Of a DNA stretch of 64,000 nt, positions 8,666 through 16,993 are shown one piece after another. The notes under the pieces were generated by a model. The model was not told the origin of the DNA. It ran no database searches and saw only the letters and a program-made list of their open reading frames with translations. The stretch comes from Evansella cellulosilytica DSM 2522 (GTDB lineage: Bacteria; Bacillota; Bacilli; Bacillales; Salisediminibacteriaceae): contig NC_014829.1 in NCBI RefSeq assembly GCF_000177235.2, forward strand, positions 930,001 to 994,000, given 5' to 3'. A program made the translations under genes and the position numbers. The first letter of the stretch is position 1. The number at the start of each line of letters is the position of its first letter.

Positions 8666-10076
8666 ATGGCTTATAATTTATTGAATCATATTCAAGGGAA
8701 AAACGGAAGTCGCTGGGCACAATTTATTAAGGAAACTGGATCTGAGAATCTATTATTAGTGGCAATTGATGCAGCGAAGTATACCCATAAAGCAATATTA
8801 ACTACGTTTTATGGGGACATTTTAATAAAACCATTTGAGTTTGATGCGTCGCAAACGGGACTAGAATTGGTGAACAGTCAAATTCATTCGGTGAAAGAGG
8901 AGTTTGGTCTCACGGAGGTTGTAGTAGGCATTGAAACGACCGGCCATTATTATGAGGATCTTGTGAGGAAGTGTATGAAAGCAGGACATCGTGTACGCGT
9001 CGTAAATGCAGCCACAACGGATCAGGAAAGAAAAGCTCTTATGAATTGGTCAAAAACAGATAACATTGATCTAATGGCTATCATACAATCGCTGATAAAT
9101 GGTAGAGGAACATCAAGTGAACTGTCGTCTGGAAGTATAGGGGCCTTACAGAAACTAACAAGGGCTCGCCGTGAATTAGTGGATGAACGCACCTCTACAC
9201 AAAATCTAATAAGAATGCATATGGATCATGTGTTTCGAGAGTTTCAAGGAAAAAGTGTTTGGGAGAATGGGAAAAGAAAACATGTTCAGCCTTTTTCCAA
9301 GTTATTCGGTAAAGCCCCATGTTTTATTATGAAACACTATCCTCATCCTAGTGATATTTTGGGTCTTGGAGAAGAAGGGCTACGAAAGCTGTCGATTCAA
9401 GAAAACTTGAAGCTACGAGATAGTACGATTAAATGCTTAATAGATTTTTGCAGAAGATTCAATTTCACAGCCTAAGCGAGAAGTAAAGGCGGATATCTAC
9501 CTTTTAGCTCAAAAGCTGGATCGAATGGAATTGATAGATGAACAAATTAAAGAATTAGAAAAGAAAATTGAAGACCTCTTCCTTGAAACACCTGGTGCCA
9601 TTATTTTAGCTGTACCTGGCATTGGCTTGGTTACAGGGGCAGAATTCTTTGCTGAGATGGGAGATTTATCTGATTTTGACCATGCAGGTCAATTAATAAA
9701 ACTGGCCGGTACTAATCCTATAGTCAAGCAATCTGGAGGCCATCGGCCTTCCTATTACGGTATTTCCAAGCAAGGAAGGCGTACATTTAGAAACATTGTC
9801 TATCAAGTAGGCAAATCGTTATCTGTTAATAACCCAGAAATGAGAGAACGTTACTTAGCGTTAAAAGATAAAGGGAAACACACCAGACAAGCTTATGTGG
9901 CAATAGGTAATCGAATGATTCGTTTAGCCTTTTCTATGATCCGTCATCAATCCTTGTATCGTACCAACCATGAAAACTATGCTTTAGTGAATGTGTTGAG
10001 TAATAAGCTGCGAAGCACTAATGTAAAAAGATTCTATGAGAAATTTGTTCCCATTAACTCTAGTAAGTCTGCTTAA
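8666..10076 (+). pseudogene. IS110-family DEDD transposase, frameshifted
   Basis: The N-terminal DEDD RuvC-like domain has VAIDAAKYTHKA (Asp), VVGIETTGHYYEDLVRK (Glu) and KTDNIDLMAI (two Asp). The C-terminal Transposase_20 domain has LAVPGIGLVTGAEFFAEMG and the serine-containing KQSGGHRPSYYGISKQGRR. The reading frame changes near 9450-9460: the first frame ends at 9475, while the second frame reads in as SISQPKREVKADIYLLAQKL before 9525. A one-base indel near a run of T explains this. The start at 8666 is chosen because GGAG at 8653-8656 is correctly spaced for it and abuts the ATG at 8657. Without the shift the protein would be about 470 residues. Confidence 0.85.
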
Positions 10077-10166
10077 AGATGTTTAGTAATAATGAATAGT
10101 AGATTATTCAATGCAGTATACATTTGATATTTTATGAACTTGAAAATGAAACTCCCCTAGGACGTT

Positions 10167-10315
10167 AGATCACATTGTTTTCGGTACCTGAGGCTTTAGA
10201 CCTCGTGGGACAGCGTTATGGATCTTGTCCTATAAGTACGGATAATACGTGAAATCGAAAATTGAATTTGCTAGGTGGTACCAATGTAGGATGAAAAAGC
10301 AAGGTCCTTTCACGT
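10167..10315 (+). ncRNA. Candidate bridge (seek) RNA of the IS110/IS1111 element
   Basis: The right noncoding end of the IS can fold into a target-binding-loop architecture. The outer stem pairs 10167-10175 (agatc-a-cat, one bulged A) with 10218-10225 (atggatct). An inner hairpin spans 10190-10204 (gagg/cctc). Between them are two unpaired arms. The 5' arm holds GGTACCTG (10183-10190), identical to the left target plus core. The 3' arm holds GGGACAG (10207-10213), the reverse complement of core plus right target CTGTCCC. A second domain is bounded by acgtgaaa (10247-10254) and tttcacgt (10308-10315), with an inner stem ttgct/agcaa. Ends and donor guides are not resolved. Confidence 0.6.
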
Positions 10316-10448
10316 TCTAGAGGAGTTTTATTATATATATTCTGTGGTAGTCGAATTCTATTTCCAAAAAATGGTACGCATAGAGTTTTACTTAAGGTTG
10401 GACTTTTTTATGAAATACAGCTTCTTGACTTATTTACCATTATACGCT

Positions 10449-10466
10449 GTCCCTTTGTCTTATGAC
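10449..10466. repeat. REP-like palindromic repeat, copy C, right part
   Basis: gtccctttgtcttatga continues the palindrome interrupted at 8554. As in copy A, its ttat supplies the TAA stop codon of the adjacent minus-strand gene, here the GH30 glycosidase. Confidence 0.8.
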
Positions 10467-11929
10467 ATTACTACTGTACTGATGGTTTTTGCAGGTGCTT
10501 TTACTCGAATGATTTTGCCTTCCATCCGTATCGCATACGCTTGATCTTTTGCTGTTTTGTTGAGAAAAACTGCAACAATCGATCCATCCGGGTTCTTGGC
10601 AGCTATCATTTCTGTAATATCATCACACCTGGTGGAAGCAATCCGTACTGCTCCTGGAAGAATATATTTGGAGAAATGTCCAATATAATCAAAGGTGATA
10701 GTTTTTCGATATGTTCCATCATCATTTACAACAATAGGGCTTGAGAAGCCACCACTGACATGACGTGGACCACCATTTTTATCGAGACAGATATTCCAGT
10801 CAATCCAGCGATTCATTCCAGCATTCAAGTTGCCAATGATATCATGGGCATATGCAGCAGCATCATTGTACTCTACAGTCTCTGGTGCAGTTTTATCTTC
10901 ATGAAGGTGGGCAAACATACTTGTCTGTCCAGGGGGATGGAGACTGCAGCATTCGCTAGAGAGCAAGGTTTTGCCCGGAAATAAATCGCCAGCAATTTTT
11001 AATGCATCAAAATGATCACCAGAGTACCAGTGGAAAGCAATACCGTCAATCATCTTATCTGTTACTTCATCAATTATTTCTCTGGAATAATCAACAACGC
11101 GTTCCTTATTGTGATCCCATATAAAAATCTTTACTTGATCTACGAGGCTAGCTGCTTCCATTGCTGGATAAAGGTGATCCCGAAGGAACGTTTTTTGTTC
11201 CTCTGCGGTCCAAACACAGCTGTCCCAAGGTGTCGCAGCAACCGTTTCATTTTGAATAGATAGCATAGTAACAGGAAGACCTTCAGCCATATAAGCCTGG
11301 ACGTATTTTACGAGGTATGCTGCCCACGAAGGGTAATACTCTCGTTTTAAACTACCACCATTACAGCGTTGAGGCGTTTCATAATCTATTTTTGGTATAT
11401 TATTAGCAGAATCTCCATAAACAGAAGCGTCGTTCTTCGGTTTTGCCGGTGGGGTTTTCCATGCAGCTGGTGGTGACCATGGACTAACCATAATGCTTAA
11501 TGGTTCTTGGGAAATTTCCATCGCTCGCTTAATTGCTGGAATGGCATATTTCTTGTCACGTTCAATCGTAAAGGTTTCCAAGTTTGGATCAGCGATAGGA
11601 TCAGCAACTGCTGTATACTGCTCTAAGGAATAATCGCAACTATCCATATGCATACGCAGAAATTTCAAACGGTTCCCTTCCGTACTAAAGCAATCTTTAA
11701 GAAGAGTGTCGCTCGTTTCTTCATCCATCTTTTGTAGCAGATAAGCTACGGACTCTGTAATAGAACCACCAAATCCCTCAATCTTCTGGTAGGTGATGTC
11801 CGGATAAATATTTAGAACACCGGATTCTAGGTGGAACAGTTCATCTTCTTCCAGTGTTACTGGAATCTCATAAGTGTCCGGGTAAGTCTTGCCATTAGCG
11901 GAATAGGTAGTGATTTGTTTTGCTTTCAT
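10460..11929 (-). CDS. Glycoside hydrolase family 30 protein
   Basis: A 489-residue cytoplasmic protein (no signal peptide) with the GH30 beta/alpha barrel and a C-terminal beta domain. IEGFGGSITES (about 50-60) is the typical start of the barrel. MVSPWSPPAAWK (about 147-158) is a hallmark. The acid/base Glu is E228 in SIQNETV and the nucleophile is E326 in LLSSECCS. Family members act on glucosylceramide-like beta-glucosides, beta-1,6-glucan or xylan; this sequence resembles the glucosylceramidase-like branch. The start is ATG at 11929 with AGGAGG 7 bases upstream; a longer ORF reading lacks support. A divergent AraC regulator lies next door, suggesting sugar-induced expression. Confidence 0.85.
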   Translation of the reverse strand: MKAKQITTYSANGKTYPDTYEIPVTLEEDELFHLESGVLNIYPDITYQKIEGFGGSITESVAYLLQKMDEETSDTLLKDCFSTEGNRLKFLRMHMDSCDYSLEQYTAVADPIADPNLETFTIERDKKYAIPAIKRAMEISQEPLSIMVSPWSPPAAWKTPPAKPKNDASVYGDSANNIPKIDYETPQRCNGGSLKREYYPSWAAYLVKYVQAYMAEGLPVTMLSIQNETVAATPWDSCVWTAEEQKTFLRDHLYPAMEAASLVDQVKIFIWDHNKERVVDYSREIIDEVTDKMIDGIAFHWYSGDHFDALKIAGDLFPGKTLLSSECCSLHPPGQTSMFAHLHEDKTAPETVEYNDAAAYAHDIIGNLNAGMNRWIDWNICLDKNGGPRHVSGGFSSPIVVNDDGTYRKTITFDYIGHFSKYILPGAVRIASTRCDDITEMIAAKNPDGSIVAVFLNKTAKDQAYAIRMEGKIIRVKAPAKTISTVVMS

Positions 11930-12099
11930 GTGCAAACCTCCTCTTTTTTTTATATCAGTAGAATAGCATGATGAACAGGGAAATTCTTTTTGTTTTGAGT
12001 CACATAATTCCAATATTCAATCAATTTCAATGAAAAAAGTTGTGTTTTATTCCATTCTTAAACTATATTTAATAGAAAAGAGATGAAGGAGAAGAAAGG

Positions 12100-13188
12100 A
12101 TGCCATTGAAAGGACAGAAAACAAGAGAGACAAGAGTTGGAAGAAAAGAGAAACAGAGCATCGGTTATTATGAAATTGATATGACTTCTAGATATCACCC
12201 ACAGATGCAGGCAACAGTCCTTGCTGGAAATGTAATGTATAACCGACTTCACTGGCATGAGCATGTAGAGATAATATACTGTGTTCGAGGTAGCTTTTCT
12301 TTGCGGGTAGGCGGGGAGGTAATGAAGCTATCGGAAGGTGATTTTGCGACAATCAACAGTGATGTACCACATGAAATTTTTGATGGAATTGAGGATGGGC
12401 TGCAGATTATATTTTCTGTGGAAAAATCACTGCTTCGGAAAGAGGAATGGGAGCAATATCAGTTTTCTACAGTAGGCGATTATGCTGTTGCAAAGGACTG
12501 TTCGGATGCGCAGCAATTTCGGAAGAGTGTTGCGAGGATGACGTGGCTAGTAACATTGGATAGGAATCAGATGATTGCACTAGAGGCAGCGCACAAGGAT
12601 TTTGGCAAAAAAATAGAGAGAGACGAGTGGAGAGAATTATATTCCTCATCTATCTTACAAACAGAAGAAGAGTGGTATGAGTATCAGATGGAAGTCTTTC
12701 ATTGTCTCTATTGTATGGCAAAGCATAAGTCTATTGAAAAAAATAACGTAGATCGTCTGCAGCCAAAAAACCAATTCCGTCTATGTATCGAACTTATTCA
12801 TCGGGAATACGGATCGGAGTTAGATGCTAAAAAGCTGAGTGAAGCAGTTGGAGTCAGTGAGCCTACAATTTACCGAATGGTTCAGAAAAATCTTGGCGTT
12901 AGTTTAAATAACTATATTCAGATGGTTCGGATCCATGCGGTCTGTGCTAGATTAGAGCAAACAGATGCTAGTATTACAGAGGTTGCATTCGACTGTGGAT
13001 TCACTAGTTTAAGCAATTTTTATCGCGTATTTCATGAACTAGTGGGACAAACACCGAGAGAATTTCGAAAAGGAAAACAAACAAAAAGCGTAACATTGCC
13101 AGGCCTGCAACAAAATATTTTGGAGTTGAATAGGTTTCAGTCTTTTTTTGAACTTCCCTTTAAAAGAGATGATTTGTTGGAGTTATAA
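12100..13188 (+). CDS. AraC family regulator with cupin sensor domain
   Basis: A 362-residue regulator. The N-terminal cupin has LHWHEHVEIIYCVRGSFSLRVG followed by LSEGDFATINSDVPHEIF, a pattern of sugar-sensing AraC proteins. The C-terminal double HTH (about 235-330) contains AVGVSEPTIYRMVQKNLG and FDCGFTSLSNFYRVFHELVGQTPREF. It is divergent from the GH30 glycosidase, so it probably activates that gene in response to a glycoside; this is inference. The style of this pair is common in gut clostridia, so acquisition by transfer is possible but unproven. Confidence 0.85.
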   Translation: MPLKGQKTRETRVGRKEKQSIGYYEIDMTSRYHPQMQATVLAGNVMYNRLHWHEHVEIIYCVRGSFSLRVGGEVMKLSEGDFATINSDVPHEIFDGIEDGLQIIFSVEKSLLRKEEWEQYQFSTVGDYAVAKDCSDAQQFRKSVARMTWLVTLDRNQMIALEAAHKDFGKKIERDEWRELYSSSILQTEEEWYEYQMEVFHCLYCMAKHKSIEKNNVDRLQPKNQFRLCIELIHREYGSELDAKKLSEAVGVSEPTIYRMVQKNLGVSLNNYIQMVRIHAVCARLEQTDASITEVAFDCGFTSLSNFYRVFHELVGQTPREFRKGKQTKSVTLPGLQQNILELNRFQSFFELPFKRDDLLEL

Positions 13189-13540
13189 ATTTTATTCCTT
13201 TTTAGAGGCGTGCCTTGTTTGTGGCCCTTTGTAGGGGTGTTTTGAAAACTTTAAGGAAAATACTAGTTCATGAGGAAGAAGTACTGTGATTGTTTGTGTA
13301 CTTCCTCCTACATTTCATATGAACAAACAAAGTCATTTGTTAAGAATATGAATATTTCGTTGAGAAAAAACGCCTTCATTAGGTTAGGTAAAATAGGTAG
13401 ATCATCATGTATGTGGTCAATTAGCAAGGCCAATGAGGAGTGTGGCCAAATCAATTCATTCTCATATTCTCTTGAGTGTATTTAAATAATAAATAACAAC
13501 ATACCTCAAAAGCTTCTAGTCCTCTTTGCTTACTAATATG

Positions 13541-14764
13541 CTATGCCGCATTCTTAGTTGCTTCAGTTGAATCGATAAATTTAAAATAAGGATGTAACAT
13601 ACCAATTAACGATACAGTACAGATAATAGAGCCAATTATTAAGTATAAAGGTCTTACCCCTAAAATTTCACTTAACAAGCCGCCAATTAATACACCTAAT
13701 GGCATCGCACCTCTAATGATTAATAATCGAACAGAAAATATTTTTCCCATTAAATGATTTGGTACAGTTTGCTGGCAAATTGTCATATTATGGACACTGA
13801 AAATGGCCATTGCCATTCCGGCTATTATTTCTGTTGGTATAGCTAGTGCGATACTTTGATTAAAGAACAACCAAATAAACGTTAATCCGCCAATAGCTAA
13901 AGAGCCTAGCATCAATAATCTCCGGCTTTTGAAAGTGATTTTCCCTACTACCAACGTGCCGATGACATATCCAATCGGGAAAGCAGCCATGAAATATCCA
14001 TAATCGGCGTAGCTTCCTGATAAGCTCATTGTTATGTAAGGAAGAGTGGTAACCATTGTTACCCCGACACCGAATTGTACGAAAGCTAAGAAGATACCTA
14101 ACCAAACGATGATACGTTGTTTAAAAAAGAAGGAGATTCCTTCACGAAAATCCTCTAACCAAGATTTTCTTACATTTAGTGTCTCGCTTTTTTCCTTTAT
14201 GAAAAGTAAAAGTGTACCGCTAGTTGATAGTACTATACAAACGAGAGATAAAGTTGGAATGATTCCGATATATTCAATCACTATTCCACCTGTAATAGGC
14301 GCTAGAAAAGACATTAAGCGTACCATTCCATCAATATATGCATTTGCGGTACTTAACTGGCTTTTTGAAACAATTGTTGGTGTAATTGCATGGTTTGCCG
14401 GTACATAAAACGGTGTGATGAAACCGACTATTATTTGAACGACATAAATATGCCAAGTCTGAAGATCTCCAGAAATGAAAGCCAATAATGGTAGTAAAAA
14501 CACGATTGCCCTTGTCCATTGTGCAAATACCATGATCCACTTCCTACTCCATTTATCAATAAAAGGTCCGATGAATAATTGGAGAATAAGTGAAGGTATG
14601 AAATAAAGCAACCACATGCTACCTAGAGCCATTGAAGAACCGGTTAGTTGATAAATGAGAATGGAGTTACAAAAGGTTCCAAATGCGCCACCTAGCTCAG
14701 AAATGGCATTACCTAACCAAATAAAAAGAAACTGTGGGTTTCTAAAAACATGTTCATTTTTCAA
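13541..14764 (-). CDS. MFS transporter (drug/macrolide efflux type)
   Basis: A 407-residue polytopic membrane protein with about 12 helices. The MFS loop motif appears as IGPFIDKWSRKWIM after the second helix. A long cytoplasmic loop (KEKSETLNVRKSWLEDFREGI) separates the two halves, as in the MFS_3 enterobactin/macrolide exporter group. The start is TTG, with GGAGGG upstream. It lies 18 bases downstream of the ArsR-type regulator on the same strand, so the two form an operon and the regulator likely controls the pump. The substrate is unknown. Confidence 0.85.
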   Translation of the reverse strand: MKNEHVFRNPQFLFIWLGNAISELGGAFGTFCNSILIYQLTGSSMALGSMWLLYFIPSLILQLFIGPFIDKWSRKWIMVFAQWTRAIVFLLPLLAFISGDLQTWHIYVVQIIVGFITPFYVPANHAITPTIVSKSQLSTANAYIDGMVRLMSFLAPITGGIVIEYIGIIPTLSLVCIVLSTSGTLLLFIKEKSETLNVRKSWLEDFREGISFFFKQRIIVWLGIFLAFVQFGVGVTMVTTLPYITMSLSGSYADYGYFMAAFPIGYVIGTLVVGKITFKSRRLLMLGSLAIGGLTFIWLFFNQSIALAIPTEIIAGMAMAIFSVHNMTICQQTVPNHLMGKIFSVRLLIIRGAMPLGVLIGGLLSEILGVRPLYLIIGSIICTVSLIGMLHPYFKFIDSTEATKNAA

Positions 14765-14782
14765 TTTATTTAAGTCCCTCCA

Positions 14783-15826
14783 TCATTTTTTTAGATAAAA
14801 ATCTAGTTCCTTTTGAAGAGACTCGATAGATTTCTTTTTCAAAGCATATTTTGAATTCGATATTTCAACTAGCTTTGCCCCTCTTAATAATTTTAAATGA
14901 TGATGAATGGTAGATTTTCCAAGGTCTAACTCGTTCGTAATTTCCTGTAAAGTCCGGTCTTGCTCATATAACAATTTGATAATTTTAAGGCGAGCTTCAT
15001 CGCCGATAGACTTACATTTTTCTATTAAAAAATTACTAGGTGTATATTTGTCATCAGGAGAAATACTTTCATTTGCAACGGGATAGTAATATACTTTAGT
15101 ACCTTCTAAATCGGCTTCAATATTCCAAGGGCGATAAATATACTGTGGAATTAACAGGACGTTGTGAACGCTAGGTTCAGGAACATAACTTATACCACCT
15201 GTAGCCCACTCGACAAACTCTTCGGACGACATTTCATTTCGCATTTTTATTTTAGTATGAAAATCATTTTCTAAAATTTTAATTAACTGCTTTTCATTCG
15301 ACATTATTACTGATTCATACCATTGTTGCATGACATCTGTAATATGGCGTTTAAGTTCATAAATGTCTACCTTACTTATAAATTCAATATAAGCTGGAAA
15401 AAAAGAGTTGTCCTTTGTCATCTTTTTTAACTCATTAATAGCCCCTGCATCTTGTTCTGCTGCTTTTTTACGTAAATCCTGGTAGTTCATACCGACAAAA
15501 GGTAAACAAGTCATTCTTAAAGCTAATTCTTCACATTCCTCTACGTAATTCGTGAACGCTTGTAAGCTAGTAAAGTCATTTGTATGTAAAATTTGAAGCA
15601 ATGCTTTCCATGTGTTGTGATTTTCAACATAAACTAACTGTTCATTCAACCCTTCCGTTACTGTTTGCCTTATGGTGCTCCAATAACCCAATGGTTTTTC
15701 TAGTGTGTTCAAAAGTGGCGTATTAGTAATGGCTGCTATTCCTAAAGCACACTCCCACAAAGGGGAGTATTTCAAATGAACATGATACGTTTCCCGTTTT
15801 CTACTAGAAGCATTAATAATATCCAA
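14783..15826 (-). CDS. ArsR-type winged-helix transcriptional regulator
   Basis: A 347-residue protein. The long N-terminal region resembles the DUF5937 domain that accompanies some ArsR-like regulators. The C-terminal winged helix (about 262-330) contains KSIGDEARLKIIKLLYEQ, then EITNELDLGKSTIHHHLKLL, and a wing. No cysteine metal site of the classic ArsR type is seen at the recognition helix. GAGGTG sits upstream of the ATG. It is first in an operon with the MFS pump. Confidence 0.8.
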   Translation of the reverse strand: MDIINASSRKRETYHVHLKYSPLWECALGIAAITNTPLLNTLEKPLGYWSTIRQTVTEGLNEQLVYVENHNTWKALLQILHTNDFTSLQAFTNYVEECEELALRMTCLPFVGMNYQDLRKKAAEQDAGAINELKKMTKDNSFFPAYIEFISKVDIYELKRHITDVMQQWYESVIMSNEKQLIKILENDFHTKIKMRNEMSSEEFVEWATGGISYVPEPSVHNVLLIPQYIYRPWNIEADLEGTKVYYYPVANESISPDDKYTPSNFLIEKCKSIGDEARLKIIKLLYEQDRTLQEITNELDLGKSTIHHHLKLLRGAKLVEISNSKYALKKKSIESLQKELDFYLKK

Positions 15827-16020
15827 TCAAATCACCTCTATTATTATTTATATTAAATTCTATACTATTAGAATTTAATATTCAACATTTACAGAATCCT
15901 TCTATGGTGTTCTGGTAATTTTAGTAAGGAATATATTTCCAACATCTACTGTCGAATGTATAATGTTGTTGAAAGACAAGAAGTGTCGAGATTAATTGTT
16001 ATTGGAATGAGGTAGGGTAA

Positions 16021-16593
16021 ATGCAAAGTATGTTATTGAAAAAGGTGTTGTACTATTCAACAAGTTTTTCTTTCGTTTGTTTGATACTAATAGGTTGTAA
16101 TACTACAGGTACGGATAATGCAGTAGATGATTTGTCTAATCAAGGAAAAGCAGTAGATTCGGAGAATATGAATGAGGACGATCAAGAAGGATATGTACCG
16201 AGTGAAACGGATATTATTTTTAAAGAAAATACATTAACAAATGTAGAGTTGCTTGATCAGTTTGTCGAAGTTGCAGGAGAAAAAGGGAATGATAATGAGA
16301 GTAAAATTAGAATCGTAAAATATGTCTCGCAAGGTGTGATGATATATGATTTGCAATCAAGGTACGATGACACTGTCGGTCATAGGTGGATCGAAGTTTT
16401 ACCCGATATGAGCTACTATCAGTCCTATGAAGGGGAAACACAAGATGTCTTTAACAATGCTCCTCAGCAATGCAACTATATGGAAAAACATACAACATCC
16501 GAGCATCCAGATGATGAATATTATAAACTATTTGAGTGTAGGACACATTGGGAATATCGCATTTTGCCTGTTGTTGGGGAGGGTGAAGAGTAG
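16021..16593 (+). CDS. Putative lipoprotein
   Basis: A 190-residue secreted protein with a hydrophobic signal and the lipobox LIGC (Cys at about residue 26), followed by an acidic, low-complexity linker and a globular domain with several aromatic residues and two cysteines (QQCNY, LFECRT). GAGGTAGGG precedes the start. A DUF4362-like call (lipoproteins of this size with VYYDT-like motifs) is possible but weak. I do not recognise its function. It sits alone between the divergent regulator operon and a chemoreceptor. Confidence 0.7.
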   Translation: MQSMLLKKVLYYSTSFSFVCLILIGCNTTGTDNAVDDLSNQGKAVDSENMNEDDQEGYVPSETDIIFKENTLTNVELLDQFVEVAGEKGNDNESKIRIVKYVSQGVMIYDLQSRYDDTVGHRWIEVLPDMSYYQSYEGETQDVFNNAPQQCNYMEKHTTSEHPDDEYYKLFECRTHWEYRILPVVGEGEE

Positions 16594-16993
16594 TAGAAGA
16601 AGTAAATACTATTATATAAACCTTCCTATATTTTTTTATAGGGAGTTTTTATTGTTCTTTTAAGTGTAGGATTACAGATTTCATTACACCGTTTTTAATG
16701 ACATACGCTTATTGCCATCTATGTTTTTTAAAATTTCTAGTGTTTGTTGTAGAAAAGAACGAGTTATTTTAGAAAAATATATGGTATTATAATTCAGTTA
16801 ACAATATGTTGGTAGTGTTTATGGTGTGAATATAGAGATTTGGAGGAATTCTTAACAGAAATATTCTTATTCTTTTTGAAAAATGTATTAGAATATACAG
16901 TCTAATGAAAGGACCGCTCTCTCGAAATCTAAAAGCTTTTGGCCTACAACATACCCTATTAAAACACCTGAGATATGGAACGAGGAGAGAAAA
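16594..16993. other. Intergenic region upstream of chemoreceptor
   Basis: AT-rich. A hairpin with tataaaccttcctatatttttttatagggag lies just after the lipoprotein and may terminate it. No clear sigma-D promoter or riboswitch was recognised before the chemoreceptor. Confidence 0.4.

Larger units (their letters stand above)
8555..10448 (+). mobile_element. IS110/IS1111-family insertion sequence
   Basis: The boundaries are inferred by comparison with intact REP-like copy A. The host palindrome stops at ggtacCT (CT at 8553-8554) and resumes directly after a CT at 10447-10448. The element is therefore about 1.9 kb and flanked by a shared CT dinucleotide, as expected for IS110-family recombination at a dinucleotide core with no long terminal inverted repeats. 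It holds one transposase gene (frameshifted), about 110 bases of left noncoding end and about 370 bases of right noncoding end. The long right end suggests the IS1111 arrangement, in which the guide RNA lies downstream of the transposase. Confidence 0.8.

Noticed and set aside
13270-13485. A 71-codon plus-strand reading frame after the AraC gene
   Set aside because: No ribosome site, poor composition, and no recognisable motif. The region is treated as intergenic.
16594-16993. c-di-GMP riboswitch upstream of the chemoreceptor
   Set aside because: No GEMM core sequence could be found; only AT-rich spacer and a hairpin.
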